64,000 nucleotides of DNA, from assembly GCA_034506175.1 (NCBI GenBank), contig JAPDQB010000008.1, positions 62,001 through 126,000 of the forward strand. Reading direction: 5' to 3'. Every line of letters starts with the position of its first letter. Positions within the stretch are counted from its first letter, which is position 1. The translations under genes were made by a program, and so were the position numbers. The stretch comes from a candidate division KSB1 bacterium. Its GTDB lineage: Bacteria; Zhuqueibacterota; Zhuqueibacteria; Zhuqueibacterales; Zhuqueibacteraceae. Positions 1-8,592 of the stretch are shown in pieces. The notes under the pieces were generated by a model, which searched no databases, was not told the origin of the DNA, and saw only the letters and a program-made list of their open reading frames with translations.

Positions 1-161
1 TGAGAATCTCTTTCCTCATGTTTGGTCCTTAAATAAAACAATCCATATTCGTCTTTGCCCGCGGACGGGCTCTCGGCGAAAACGAGAATAATTCCCGACT
101 TTTCTTCAATGGTCTCATCTAAAAAATCGGGAAGAAGGACAATAACCTTCTTTAGGCCAAT
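1..161 (-). CDS. Possible partial gene running off the left edge, no clear start
   Basis: An open minus-strand frame begins right after an in-frame TGA at 162-164 and runs to base 1. It reads like coding sequence (hydrophobic beta-strand stretches such as KKVIVLLPDF and SGIILVFAE, then charged residues) but offers no ATG, GTG or TTG start near its 5' end. It could be a gene whose start lies behind a frameshift, or a decayed remnant. No family was recognised. Confidence 0.22.
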   Translation of the reverse strand, partial: MGLKKVIVLLPDFLDETIEEKSGIILVFAESPSAGKDEYGLFYLRTKHEERDS

Positions 162-496
162 TCAAAGTGACTATATGTCAAAGAACAAAAGCTTAAAGAA
201 CCCCGGCTTTGCTTCTTTTGTTGATTGAAATCAAGCCGGGATTGTCCAACATAATTCAAATAAAAATACAGAAATTTCGGCAGGAAAGCAAGCGTTTTTT
301 CCGCGAGTTTTAAATCAAGATTTTTCCCTTGACTTTTTGGAGGTTTCATGATATTTTGCAGTCATTTTGCAGAGCTTGCGATAAGCTCTGTGCATGGACG
401 CCGGTGCATGGGCCATCAATTCATGCGACCGCAAATTAACATCAATTATCGTTTATGGCGCACCATGGTTCACTTTAAAAAACGGAGGAAGGCTCG
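162..496. other. Intergenic region with two hairpins
   Basis: No gene is supported here. Two inverted repeats are visible: 8-base arms CCCGGCTT/AAGCCGGG at 202-209 and 233-240, and CAGAGCTT/AAGCTCTG at 370-377 and 383-390 with a 5-base loop. A purine-rich ribosome binding site (GGAGGAAGG) lies just before the ATG at 497. Confidence 0.5.
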
Positions 497-2506
497 ATGG
501 AAACCAAAGCGTTCAAGCCTTATGTTGCGGAAGAAACAAGTTTAAAAGAATTAACCCTTCGCGCCGTCGTGCTGGGAGTGATGATGGCGGTGATTTTGGG
601 TGCCGCGAATGCTTATTTGGGCATGCGCGCCGGCCTCACGGTGGCCGCCACCTTTCCAGCCGCGGTAGTGGCGATGGCCGGCCTACGGCTGTTCCGTGGC
701 ACCATTTTGGAAGAAAACGTTGCGCGAACCACGGCTTCGGTCGGTGAAGCTCTGGTCGCTGGCGCTATCTTCACGCTGCCAGCCTTCGTTTTGACTGGCG
801 TGTGGTCTCACTTGAAATATTGGGAAAGCACGATGATCATGCTGGTCGGCGGCGTATTAGGCGTGCTTTTCGTTGTGGTCTTGCGTCGCACCCTCGTCGT
901 CGAAGCCGACCTTCCCTTTCCGGAAAGCGTTGCAGCGGCGGAAATCGTCAAGGCCGGGCAGGGTGGTCAAACCGGCGCTTCTTATGTTTTCGGCGCCATG
1001 GGGCTAGGCGCGTTGTGGGAGTTGTTCAAGAACGATTACGGCGTCAAAATTATCGCCGACAACTTCACCAAGTTCGTCCATTTTGCCGCTTCCAAAATCA
1101 ACATGCTGGGACAAAGCCTGTCTTACGGCGGCGGTATTTATCTGCAAACACCATCGGCCTCGCCGGCGCTGATCGGTGTCGGTTTCATCGTCGGCCCCCG
1201 CGTCGCCTCGATTCTTTTTGCCGGCGCGGTCTTCGGCTGGCTGCTGCTGGTGCCGCTGGGAATTTTCATGAACCCGGCGCTGTCAAGCTACGTTCAGGAC
1301 AACAATTGGGCCACAGCGGCGACACAGGTTTGGCGCTATCAGATTCGCCCTTTAGCTGTGGGGACGATGATCGTCGCGGCTTTTTACACCCTCTTTCGTT
1401 TGCGCCACGCGCTGGTGAGCGGCATCGGCAAAGCCTTCGGCGACATCGGTGCCGGCAAGAGTGGGAGTCCGACGGCAATAGGGAGCCGCCGCTTGGAGCG
1501 CGATATTGACTTGAAGAAAATCATCATCGCCATAGCGGTGTTGGCCATTCCGATGTTTTTACTCTACAATTATTTTAGCGCTTCGCTTGTCGGCTCTCTC
1601 GGCTTGACCATCGTGATGCTGATCCTCGGCTTTTTGTTCGCTGCCGTTGCCGGTTATCTGGTCGGACTCATTGGTTCGTCCAACAATCCCATCAGCGGGC
1701 TAACGCTTTCGACCTTGCTGATTTCGGCGATCATGCTTGTGGCTCTCGGCGTGACCGGAAATCACGGCATTGCCGCGGTGCTGGGCATAGCCGGTGTGAT
1801 TTGCTGCGCCGCTGGTATTGCCGGCGATATGATCCAAGACCTCAAGGTCGGGCATATTCTCGGTGGCACACCCTGGCGCATGGAAGTGGCTGAAATTATC
1901 GGCGTGGTCATTGCAGCTTTGGCTTTGGTTTATCCGATGCAGGCGATGGACAAAGTCTACGGCATCGGCAGCGATGCCTTGCCGGCGCCGCAAGCCGGCC
2001 TGATGGCACTCATGTCAAAAGGCATCGTCGGCGGGGAAATGGCTTGGCCGCTGGTCACGGTTGGCATTCTTATGGCGTTTGGCTTGATTCTGATCGGCGC
2101 ACCCTCGCCCATGCTCATCGCGGTCGGCATGTACCTGCCTTTCGGCTCCACCGCCGCGATCTTTGTTGGCGGAGTGATTCGGTGGATTATGGACACCATG
2201 CTGGCCAAGCGGAAGGCTGGCGAGGCCGCGAAAATGAAAGCCGAAAACACCGGTGTTTTGCTTTCCTCCGGCTTGATCGCCGGCGAAGCGTTGATGGCAG
2301 TGATTCTGGCCTTCGTGGTGTTGGGCCGTTCCATCGGCGGGGAAACCGCTGGGCCGCTGATGCACGTTGCGGACAATCCCTGGCTGGGCATGCTGGTTTT
2401 TGTTTTGCTCGGCTTTCTGCTCGTCGGTATGTCGCTAAAATCCATCGCCGGCATGCCGAAAGCCAGCGGCGACTCTACGCAAACGCCGCCACGCCCGGCG
2501 CATTAA
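497..2506 (+). CDS. OPT-family oligopeptide transporter
   Basis: Predicted inner-membrane importer of the oligopeptide transporter (OPT) family, which takes up small peptides or metal-chelate compounds, usually driven by proton symport. The 669-residue product is almost entirely hydrophobic, with about 14 to 16 membrane spans. It has the family's N-terminal stretch (residues 15-60, with LGAANAYLGMRAGLTVAATFP) and the conserved internal segment GSSNNPISGLTLSTLL, plus GAPSPMLIAVGMYLPF near the C-terminus. Length is typical for the bacterial branch. The start is fixed by a strong ribosome binding site, GGAGGAAGG, six bases before ATG. The gene stands alone. Substrate cannot be read from sequence. 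Confidence 0.93.
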   Translation: METKAFKPYVAEETSLKELTLRAVVLGVMMAVILGAANAYLGMRAGLTVAATFPAAVVAMAGLRLFRGTILEENVARTTASVGEALVAGAIFTLPAFVLTGVWSHLKYWESTMIMLVGGVLGVLFVVVLRRTLVVEADLPFPESVAAAEIVKAGQGGQTGASYVFGAMGLGALWELFKNDYGVKIIADNFTKFVHFAASKINMLGQSLSYGGGIYLQTPSASPALIGVGFIVGPRVASILFAGAVFGWLLLVPLGIFMNPALSSYVQDNNWATAATQVWRYQIRPLAVGTMIVAAFYTLFRLRHALVSGIGKAFGDIGAGKSGSPTAIGSRRLERDIDLKKIIIAIAVLAIPMFLLYNYFSASLVGSLGLTIVMLILGFLFAAVAGYLVGLIGSSNNPISGLTLSTLLISAIMLVALGVTGNHGIAAVLGIAGVICCAAGIAGDMIQDLKVGHILGGTPWRMEVAEIIGVVIAALALVYPMQAMDKVYGIGSDALPAPQAGLMALMSKGIVGGEMAWPLVTVGILMAFGLILIGAPSPMLIAVGMYLPFGSTAAIFVGGVIRWIMDTMLAKRKAGEAAKMKAENTGVLLSSGLIAGEALMAVILAFVVLGRSIGGETAGPLMHVADNPWLGMLVFVLLGFLLVGMSLKSIAGMPKASGDSTQTPPRPAH

Positions 2507-2591
2507 GTTTGGCATGGTAACGCAACGTTTTATCTTGCCGTCAAGTTTCTCAATTTTTTTAAGGTTGCGTTTATGGGATTTTAAAATCACT

Positions 2592-2636
2592 AAGGCACGA
2601 AGTCACAAGGAAAAAACTTTAGTGTTTTCGTGCCTT
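2592..2636. repeat. Interleaved inverted repeat between OPT and PqqD-like genes
   Basis: Ten-base arms AAGGCACGAA (2592-2601) and TTCGTGCCTT (2627-2636) are perfect reverse complements. A second overlapping pair, CACTAA (2588-2593) and TTAGTG (2619-2624), cannot form at the same time. It could end the OPT transcript, but with no T run it looks more like a dispersed palindromic element. Confidence 0.6.
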
Positions 2637-2666
2637 GGGGGGTAACCCGGTGAGCAAAACTGCGTT

Positions 2667-3059
2667 ATGCCATCCATGAAAACACCTGCGGGCCCAGCCC
2701 CGAATTTATTGGAGCTTGTTCCGCATCCCCAGGCGCGGTCTGAACCCATCGACGATGGGCGTCTCGCCCTGCTTTTGCCGCGCTTCGGCGCCGGCTGGCT
2801 GGGCCGCTGGGTGGACCGGTGCTTCCATCCCAAACCGCTGCGGCTCCGGCTGGATGAAATCGGCAGCGCCACATGGCAATTACTCGACGGCCGGCGTCGC
2901 GTTGAAGACATTGCCCGCGCGCTGCAACAGAAGTTCGGCGACAAAGTTGAACCAGTGCATGATCGTTTGAATATTTTCTTCAGGCAACTCGAACAACAAA
3001 AGTTGATCGTGATGACCTCACCTGAAAGGGACAAGGCATTTTCTGCAAAGGCGCAATAA
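2667..3059 (+). CDS. PqqD-like (RRE-fold) protein
   Basis: A 130-residue soluble protein with the PqqD signature in residues 45-120: RLRLDEIGSATWQLLDGRR, then a winged-helix-like part (VEDIARALQQKFG, LNIFFRQLEQQKLI). In PQQ and many RiPP pathways this fold binds a precursor leader peptide. Related stand-alone members with an N-terminal extension are widespread and of unknown role. No radical SAM enzyme, PqqA-like peptide or other maturation gene lies nearby, so a PQQ role is not supported. Start ATG 2667 is the first in frame. The gene is isolated from OPT by 160 bases. Confidence 0.75.
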   Translation: MPSMKTPAGPAPNLLELVPHPQARSEPIDDGRLALLLPRFGAGWLGRWVDRCFHPKPLRLRLDEIGSATWQLLDGRRRVEDIARALQQKFGDKVEPVHDRLNIFFRQLEQQKLIVMTSPERDKAFSAKAQ

Positions 3060-3248
3060 ATGCACTTAAAATCTTTCCAACGTCCAGCGGCGCAAATGAG
3101 CAACCTGGTTTTCAGTTTTGGTCAAAACCTGGGGAGCAAAAGTTTGAGAGCAGCTTTTAAAAGAATAGAAAAGAGCCTCGAAGATGCCCCGGCGTTTGCG
3201 GAGGGAAAAAATGTTAAAGCCCGGGAAGAATTACCAGGCCGCTACTGA
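3060..3248 (+). CDS. Small ORF directly after the PqqD-like gene
   Basis: A 62-codon frame whose ATG directly follows the TAA of the PqqD-like gene, as in a coupled operon. The product has a basic central part and no recognisable motif, signal or metal site. It could be a short real gene (a leader-peptide substrate would be the interesting case) or a chance ORF. It has no ribosome binding site apart from the end of the upstream gene. Confidence 0.2.
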   Translation: MHLKSFQRPAAQMSNLVFSFGQNLGSKSLRAAFKRIEKSLEDAPAFAEGKNVKAREELPGRY

Positions 3249-3292
3249 CGGTGATGATTCCGGCTTTGACGACAATCGCGCAAGAGGTGGAT

Positions 3293-4366
3293 TTATTTGG
3301 AAGCAACTCTCTCCGCCTTTTCCTGCCTGCCGCCGATCTGGAACACGACACTTTTGGCTTTTTCATCGGGGCCGAGATCGAAGGTTAAATCGACCGCTGA
3401 GCGTTTCATCGAAAAATTACGCTCGGAATGCGCGACGATTTCAAACCGGCGCGTGCCGTAGAAATTGGCAAACAGCTTGTCACCCTCGCGGGTAATCGTG
3501 AAATGCCGCCCCGGACTCACTTCATAGCGGCCAACATAGCGGTCGAGCAGGTTGGGCGCGAGCGCAATCACTTTTGGGGCCTCACCTGTTGGCGGGCCAA
3601 GCTCGACCGGCTCGGGCAATTCCCGCAGCCAAATGTTGCGAAAGCGCACCGGACTGCCGTGATCTTGCAGCAGTAGCGGAAGCTTGTCGGGGTGGGCCTG
3701 ATAAGGATCATATTCCAGCCAGTTCGTCGGCCCCCACAGCGCGACATTGTCGTGAACGAGGACGCTGTTATGCAAAACAGTCAGCCGGCCGGGCCGCACA
3801 AGATTGCCATCGCCATCAAAACGCGGCCGGCGGAAAATGATGTCGTAACTTTGCCACTCACCCGGCGGCCGGCTGGCGTTGACCATCGGTGGGAATTGAC
3901 CATAAATGCTGGCGGCTTGACCATCAGCATACGTCTGGTTCTGGTAGGAGTCAAGCACTTGCACCTCATAGAGGCTCATCAAATACACGCCGCTGTTGCC
4001 GCGATCCTGCCCCTGATCTCGCTTGGGTATGGGCGCAGCCCACTCGATGTGCAATTGCACATCACCCCAGCCTGACTTGGTTTGAATATCCCCGCTGCCT
4101 TTAACCGCTACCATAGAGCCGTTTTCGACTTTCCATTTCGCCGGCTCGCCTTTGGTGTCGCACCATTGCGAAAGGTCTTTGCCGTCAAACAAGATCACTG
4201 CGTCCGACGGCGGCGCGGCGAGGCGGTCGGCTCGTCCTGGCGTCACCACCGGCGGATGCGGCCGGTTCATGTCGTGAATCTTCCAGGGCGAAGGTGATTG
4301 CGTCAAGCCCCTGCCGGCGAGACACATGGTACCAATCAAAATAACTCGCGCAGTTTTGAGAAGCAT
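3293..4366 (-). CDS. Exported DUF1080 (3-keto-disaccharide hydrolase) protein with C-terminal DUF3471-like domain
   Basis: A 357-residue exported protein. Residues 1-24 form a signal peptide. Residues 45-255 carry the DUF1080 concanavalin-like fold (VILFDGKDLSQWCD, KSGWGDVQLHIEW, GNSGVYLM, YEVQVLDSY), a family that includes 3-keto-disaccharide hydrolases acting on oxidised sugars. Residues 270-357 (LDRYVGRYEVSPGRHFTITR) resemble the DUF3471 beta-barrel normally found behind serine beta-lactamase-like enzymes, so this is a two-domain fusion. ATG 4366 is chosen because it starts the signal peptide and is preceded by GGGAG. An upstream non-ATG start at 4393 would lie inside a dispersed repeat. 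Periplasmic sugar catabolism is likely; the substrate is unknown. Confidence 0.82.
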   Translation of the reverse strand: MLLKTARVILIGTMCLAGRGLTQSPSPWKIHDMNRPHPPVVTPGRADRLAAPPSDAVILFDGKDLSQWCDTKGEPAKWKVENGSMVAVKGSGDIQTKSGWGDVQLHIEWAAPIPKRDQGQDRGNSGVYLMSLYEVQVLDSYQNQTYADGQAASIYGQFPPMVNASRPPGEWQSYDIIFRRPRFDGDGNLVRPGRLTVLHNSVLVHDNVALWGPTNWLEYDPYQAHPDKLPLLLQDHGSPVRFRNIWLRELPEPVELGPPTGEAPKVIALAPNLLDRYVGRYEVSPGRHFTITREGDKLFANFYGTRRFEIVAHSERNFSMKRSAVDLTFDLGPDEKAKSVVFQIGGRQEKAERVASK

Positions 4367-4372
4367 AAGTCT

Positions 4373-4495
4373 CCCAACGCGGACAAGCCGCAACCAAAAA
4401 AATTTACTCGCTCACAGAAATGGAACTCTCACCGAAGTGATTTTTTTCTGTGAGAGTTCCAATTCTGTGAGCCAAAAGTCTTTGCTTTTTTTGCA
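4373..4495. repeat. Dispersed hairpin repeat, copy A
   Basis: This copy starts at CCCAACGCGGACAAGCCGC and ends after AAAGTCTTTGC. It contains GGAACTCTCAC facing GTGAGAGTTCC, and CTCACAGAAA facing TTTTCTGTGAG, so two alternative stems share bases. The same unit occurs twice in tandem at 51353-51556, with few differences. Copy A borders the start of the DUF1080 gene. A later motif TTGGCAGAATCATTA (about 4553) also recurs after the other copies. Confidence 0.85.
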
Positions 4496-4564
4496 AAGAT
4501 ACCACTTTTAACAGATTATTTCTAAGCGGATTGATCAAGTTTAGTTGCTTAGTTGGCAGAATCA

Positions 4565-4843
4565 TTATTTCTTTTGCGCTGGCGGCATGTACTCCGGCGG
4601 CAGGGCCGAACCCGCGCCAAAGAAAAATTGTTCCATGGCGTGGTCGAGAAATTTGCTGGCGTTGGGGTCGGCGAGATTCAGGCGGTATTCATTGATGATC
4701 ATGATTTGCTGCTGCACCCACATTTTCCAGGCTTGTTTGGAAACGTTCTCGTAGATGCGCTGGCCCAGCTCGCCCGGCTGCGGCGGCTCATCCAGGCCTT
4801 CCATTTCGCGGTTGAATTTGACGCAGTGGACAAGACGTGGCAT
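4565..4843 (-). CDS. yggX: Probable Fe(2+)-trafficking / oxidative damage protection protein YggX
   Basis: A 92-residue cytosolic protein matching the YggX family: an early RLVHCVKFNREMEGLDEPP segment with the single conserved Cys, then the helical part ISKQAW-like (VSKQAWKMWVQQQIMIINEY) and LNLADPNASKFLDHAMEQFFF. Family members carry or buffer ferrous iron for Fe-S repair and protect against superoxide. Length is typical (about 90). ATG 4843 is chosen because it starts the family's MPRLVHC; a start 21 bases upstream would add seven non-conserved residues. The gene stands alone between a repeat and a long AT-rich leader of the opposite-strand TonB receptor. Confidence 0.93.
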   Translation of the reverse strand: MPRLVHCVKFNREMEGLDEPPQPGELGQRIYENVSKQAWKMWVQQQIMIINEYRLNLADPNASKFLDHAMEQFFFGAGSALPPEYMPPAQKK

Positions 4844-5097
4844 AGCACAACCTCTTTTGGTCAAGTCAATATCATGGTTTGGTTATGGATATTAATGTAT
4901 GAAATTGGCAGGAGAGAGACAAGAGAATTTTTCAACCAAACAAAAATCTGCCCGGCCTCGCCAGTGGATAAAAATACAACAAAGCAAGTTTTAACACTGA
5001 GACGCAGGCTTCGTCAAATCGTTACCGATTCTTATTGTTCTGTGCAAGATTCAGCTTCATATCTGCATAAAATTGCATAGAACAAATTTTTAAATAC

Positions 5098-5137
5098 TAT
5101 ATATTGTATATAATTATAATATAAAATACAATATATA
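5098..5137. promoter_or_regulatory. Perfect AT-rich inverted repeat upstream of TonB receptor
   Basis: Twelve-base arms TATATATTGTAT (5098-5109) and ATACAATATATA (5126-5137) are exact reverse complements around a 16-base AT spacer. The element sits directly upstream of the candidate sigma-54 promoter and about 250 bases before the TonB receptor start. It could be a regulator-binding dyad or an extrusion-prone site. Confidence 0.5.
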
Positions 5138-5140
5138 GAT

Positions 5141-5155
5141 TGGCATAAGAAATGC
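5141..5155 (+). promoter_or_regulatory. Candidate sigma-54 (-24/-12) promoter
   Basis: The sequence TTGGCATAAGAAATGCG has GG at 5142-5143 and GC at 5154-5155 separated by exactly ten bases, the invariant sigma-54 spacing, with TTGGCA matching the -24 box. The -12 box is ATGC rather than TTGC. Transcription would start near 5167, giving a leader of about 220 bases before the TonB receptor gene at 5390. A sigma-54 activator is encoded at 51719 in this window. Confidence 0.45.
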
Positions 5156-5389
5156 GTAATATACATCGCTTTAAAAGGTCACGCTGTATCTACACATAAA
5201 AATTTTTTCCCCCCAGTCGTTTGCTGTGCAGTTGTGGTTTTGTGGTTCAGTTTGAAGAGAGAAAGAACGTGATTTTGGACGTATCTCGCATGAAGCTTCG
5301 ACAGAGTGGTCACAGCTGTATCATTCCTATAAATTTTTTTGTTCCAGTTAATTCACTATCCTTAATCATTATTAATGAGGAGACGAAGC

Positions 5390-8300
5390 ATGTTGCGTAA
5401 AGCTTTGTTAACAGGTTGCGCCTTGTTCCTGTTACCGGCTTTGCTGCTTGCGCAAGATGGCAAGGTGCGCGGCAGAATAACCGACCGGGAATCGGGCGAT
5501 CCCTTGATCGGCGCGAACGTGACAATCGTGGGTACGACCCTCGGCGCCGCCACCGATCTCAACGGCGATTATGTTGTGCTCGGTGTGCCGGCGGGCGTGT
5601 ACACGGTTCAGGCGTCCTACATCGGATACCAGAACGTGACGATCTCGAATGTTCGCGTCAGCGCCGGTCTGACCACGACGCAGGATTTTAGACTGGCATC
5701 GTCGGCCATCGAAGTCGCGGCGCTGGAAGTCGTGGCGGAACGCCCGCTGGTTCAGCGCAATACCACGAACACGGTGCGCTTGACCACGACGGAAGACATT
5801 CAGAATCTGCCGATTCGCGGTCTGCAAAACATCGTGGCGCTAAATGCCGGCACGGTGCAACAGAACGGCACGCTGTACATCCGCGGCGGCCGCGCCAATG
5901 AAGTCGCGTATTACGTCGACGGCGTGACCGCGACCAACCCGCTGTTCAACAGTGAAAATATCACCGTCGTGCAGGAGGCTATTGAAGAGTTGCAGTTGCA
6001 AACCGGTGGCTTTACGGCGGAATATGGCGGTGCCAACTCCGCTGTCGTCAGAACCACGCTGCGCACCGGCGGCCCGTCGTTCAAGGCCACGTTGGATTAT
6101 CGCACCGATGATTTTGCCAAAGGTGGCGATCAATTTTTGGGCACCACCTCGCAGGGTTTTCGCAATGTGGTGCTTACACTCGGCGGGCCGATTGGCTCCA
6201 AGCTCAGATACTTTGTGACCGGCCAGCATAATTACATGCGGAACCGTACCGTGTCGTTCATTGAGCCGTTTCGCTTTGACAATCTGGTCGACGACGGCTT
6301 GACCGGCCGGCCGAAGGGAAGCCCACTGCCCGACGTGGTGGGGGTAGAAAGAAATTTCCTGCCGCACAACCAGCGCTATGATAACCAAGGACAAGGCACC
6401 TTGGTGTACAATTTCTCCAATGCGATCAAATTTCGTCTGAGCGGCAGTTATCAGCATCAACGTTTTCCGCTCAACCACAGCAGTTTCTACAGCCACTTTA
6501 ATAATCTCTTCTGGACGCGCGAGCAGCGTCTGGTCACCAAACGCGGTCTTGCTGGCTTGAAAATGACGCACTTGATCAACCCGACCACCTTCTATGAGGT
6601 CAACGTCAATTATACCGACCGCAACTCCAAAACCTTTGATCCGGTCTTTGGCGATGACTGGACGAAATATGGCGACCGCCGCGCCCACGAAGCGGCCGGC
6701 GAAGACGTCTCGGCTTGGCGAGGCGTCTTTGAAGGTCCCATCGCTTACAGCACCATCTTTAGATTTTTGTTTACTCACCCGCAAACCCCCATTAACAGCT
6801 ACAGCAAAGACAGTCAAACCAGCATCGGTGGCTCGGTGGATTTCACCACTCAACTCAACAAGAATATCGAGTTGAAGGTTGGCGGCCGGCTCGATCGCTG
6901 GACCATGCGTTCCTACAGCGTCGACAATTCCGCGCGTGCCTTGATCTATCTTTTTGGCACCGACGGCTCCAGTCCGAGACAATTTCTGGATGAATACGTC
7001 CGCCGCGTCGAGTTGTCGAAAGCCGCCGGTATTTTCTATTACGGTTGGGACGTGGATGGCCGCAACAAAATCAACGATGGCCCGAACGGCCCGCAGCATC
7101 CGGTCTTTGGCTCGGGTTACGTGCAGACGAAGTGGGAATATCGCGATTTGATTCTCAACATGGGTCTGCGTTATGAGCGCATCGACGCCAAGATTTTGCG
7201 TCCGGTCAACATTGAAGAGCCGGCCTTCGACAAGACGAATGATTATATCAAAGAAGACGAGTTGATTCGAACCACCCCGTACGATTACTTGTTGCCGCGC
7301 CTCAACTTCGCCTTTCCGGTGACCGCCAACACGGTTTTCTATGCGCAATACGGCAAGTATATTCAGATGCCGAATCTGAATGATCTGTACCGCGGCGGCG
7401 TGCGGTCATTGAGCCGCGACGTCAGCACGCAAACGCGCTCGCTGTATGGTTTCTTTGGTCAGTACGTCGGCTTTACGGCCAAACCGGAACGCACCGATCA
7501 ATTTGAATTGGGCATCCGCCAGGCTTTGACCGACAATTTTGCTTTCACGGTCACGGCTTTTTACAAAGACCTGAACGATCAGCTCCGTTTTGACCGCGTG
7601 TTTGCCGATGGCACAGGCACCCTGGCCGCCGGCACCCCGATCTTTGTGGGCTGGGTCAACAACGACTTCGGCACCTCGAAGGGCTTGGAAATGACCCTTG
7701 AGCTGCGCCGGATCAAGCGTTTGGCGGCGCGCGTCAATTACACGCTCTCCAACACCCGCGGCACCGGCTCGGATTCCCGGTCGACGCGCGTGGCGGTGAG
7801 CGATGCCACGATCTCGTCTTATCCCACCCTGACCTATAACCTGGATTACAACCAGACGCATCGCGGCACGGCCATGCTGGATTATCGCTTCAATCATGGC
7901 GATGGCGGGCCGATTCTGCAAGGCTTGGGCTTAAACGCTCTGTTGACATTCAACAGCGGCCACAATTATACGAAAATCAACGAGCCGTATAACCTTGGCC
8001 AGGCCAATCCATGGAACGTTGGGACTCGCGCCACGCAAGATCCGCGCGGCCGCAATCCGGTTGAGCCGATCAACAGTTCCACCACGCCGTGGAACTTCAA
8101 TGTCGATTTGACGCTCGACAAGCTGGTCAAATTGAGCAGCCTCAACTTGAAGTTCTATGCCAACGTGTTGAACCTGTTCAACACCCGGCACATCATCAAC
8201 CTCTATGAAACCACCGGCACCGACGACGATGACGGCTGGCTGAAAAGCCCGCTGGCGGCGCAGTATATCGCCATTCCGAACTATCTGGATTTCTACGAGG

Positions 8301-8401
8301 CGATCAACCTCCGCAACCGTTGGGGCTATTTTCTGGCCACCGGCAACGACCTCTGGGGCGCGCCGCGCCAGATTCGTTTCGGCGTGACGGTTGAGTACTA
8401 G
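5390..8401 (+). CDS. TonB-dependent outer-membrane receptor with CarboxypepD_reg-like domain
   Basis: A 1003-residue outer-membrane barrel for TonB-driven uptake or, in FCB bacteria, for work with exported proteins. A signal peptide ends near residue 22 (LLLAQ). Residues 25-100 are a carboxypeptidase-regulatory-like beta-sandwich (RITDRESGDPLIGANVTI, GDYVVLGVPAGVYTV, SYIGYQ). The plug follows (about 125-235, with LYIRGGRANEVAYYVDGV) and then a long barrel ending in an aromatic residue (FGVTVEY). ATG 5390 is chosen over the in-frame ATG at 5375 because GAGGAG lies eight bases upstream and the signal peptide begins there. It heads a block with the exported protein and PorV-like genes. Substrate is unknown. 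Confidence 0.9.
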   Translation: MLRKALLTGCALFLLPALLLAQDGKVRGRITDRESGDPLIGANVTIVGTTLGAATDLNGDYVVLGVPAGVYTVQASYIGYQNVTISNVRVSAGLTTTQDFRLASSAIEVAALEVVAERPLVQRNTTNTVRLTTTEDIQNLPIRGLQNIVALNAGTVQQNGTLYIRGGRANEVAYYVDGVTATNPLFNSENITVVQEAIEELQLQTGGFTAEYGGANSAVVRTTLRTGGPSFKATLDYRTDDFAKGGDQFLGTTSQGFRNVVLTLGGPIGSKLRYFVTGQHNYMRNRTVSFIEPFRFDNLVDDGLTGRPKGSPLPDVVGVERNFLPHNQRYDNQGQGTLVYNFSNAIKFRLSGSYQHQRFPLNHSSFYSHFNNLFWTREQRLVTKRGLAGLKMTHLINPTTFYEVNVNYTDRNSKTFDPVFGDDWTKYGDRRAHEAAGEDVSAWRGVFEGPIAYSTIFRFLFTHPQTPINSYSKDSQTSIGGSVDFTTQLNKNIELKVGGRLDRWTMRSYSVDNSARALIYLFGTDGSSPRQFLDEYVRRVELSKAAGIFYYGWDVDGRNKINDGPNGPQHPVFGSGYVQTKWEYRDLILNMGLRYERIDAKILRPVNIEEPAFDKTNDYIKEDELIRTTPYDYLLPRLNFAFPVTANTVFYAQYGKYIQMPNLNDLYRGGVRSLSRDVSTQTRSLYGFFGQYVGFTAKPERTDQFELGIRQALTDNFAFTVTAFYKDLNDQLRFDRVFADGTGTLAAGTPIFVGWVNNDFGTSKGLEMTLELRRIKRLAARVNYTLSNTRGTGSDSRSTRVAVSDATISSYPTLTYNLDYNQTHRGTAMLDYRFNHGDGGPILQGLGLNALLTFNSGHNYTKINEPYNLGQANPWNVGTRATQDPRGRNPVEPINSSTTPWNFNVDLTLDKLVKLSSLNLKFYANVLNLFNTRHIINLYETTGTDDDDGWLKSPLAAQYIAIPNYLDFYEAINLRNRWGYFLATGNDLWGAPRQIRFGVTVEY

Positions 8402-8499
8402 TTGATAGTAACCCCTTTAGGGATAAACTTTTGGACTGCTTCACCACAACGATGTTCTGAAAATTTAGCCTGTCCTGCTAAAGCCCCAGGCAGGTCAGG

Positions 8500-8554
8500 G
8501 TTCGTAGTAGAGTTCCTTGAAGATTTCGGCGTCTGAAAGGCAGTTACTACGAAC
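8500..8554. repeat. Palindromic intergenic repeat
   Basis: Ten-base arms GTTCGTAGTA (8500-8509) and TACTACGAAC (8545-8554) enclose a 35-base loop. It belongs with the other CGTAG...CTACG-bounded elements in this window (21706, 41051, 45084). Confidence 0.65.
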
Positions 8555-8592
8555 GCTTAAAAGTGGTTAACTCAATTTTGGAGTGAAAAGCG

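Noticed and set aside
5840..7348. Long minus-strand open frame of 502 codons inside the TonB receptor
   Set aside because: It is antisense to a clear receptor gene and has composition typical of reverse-frame shadow reading in GC-rich coding DNA.
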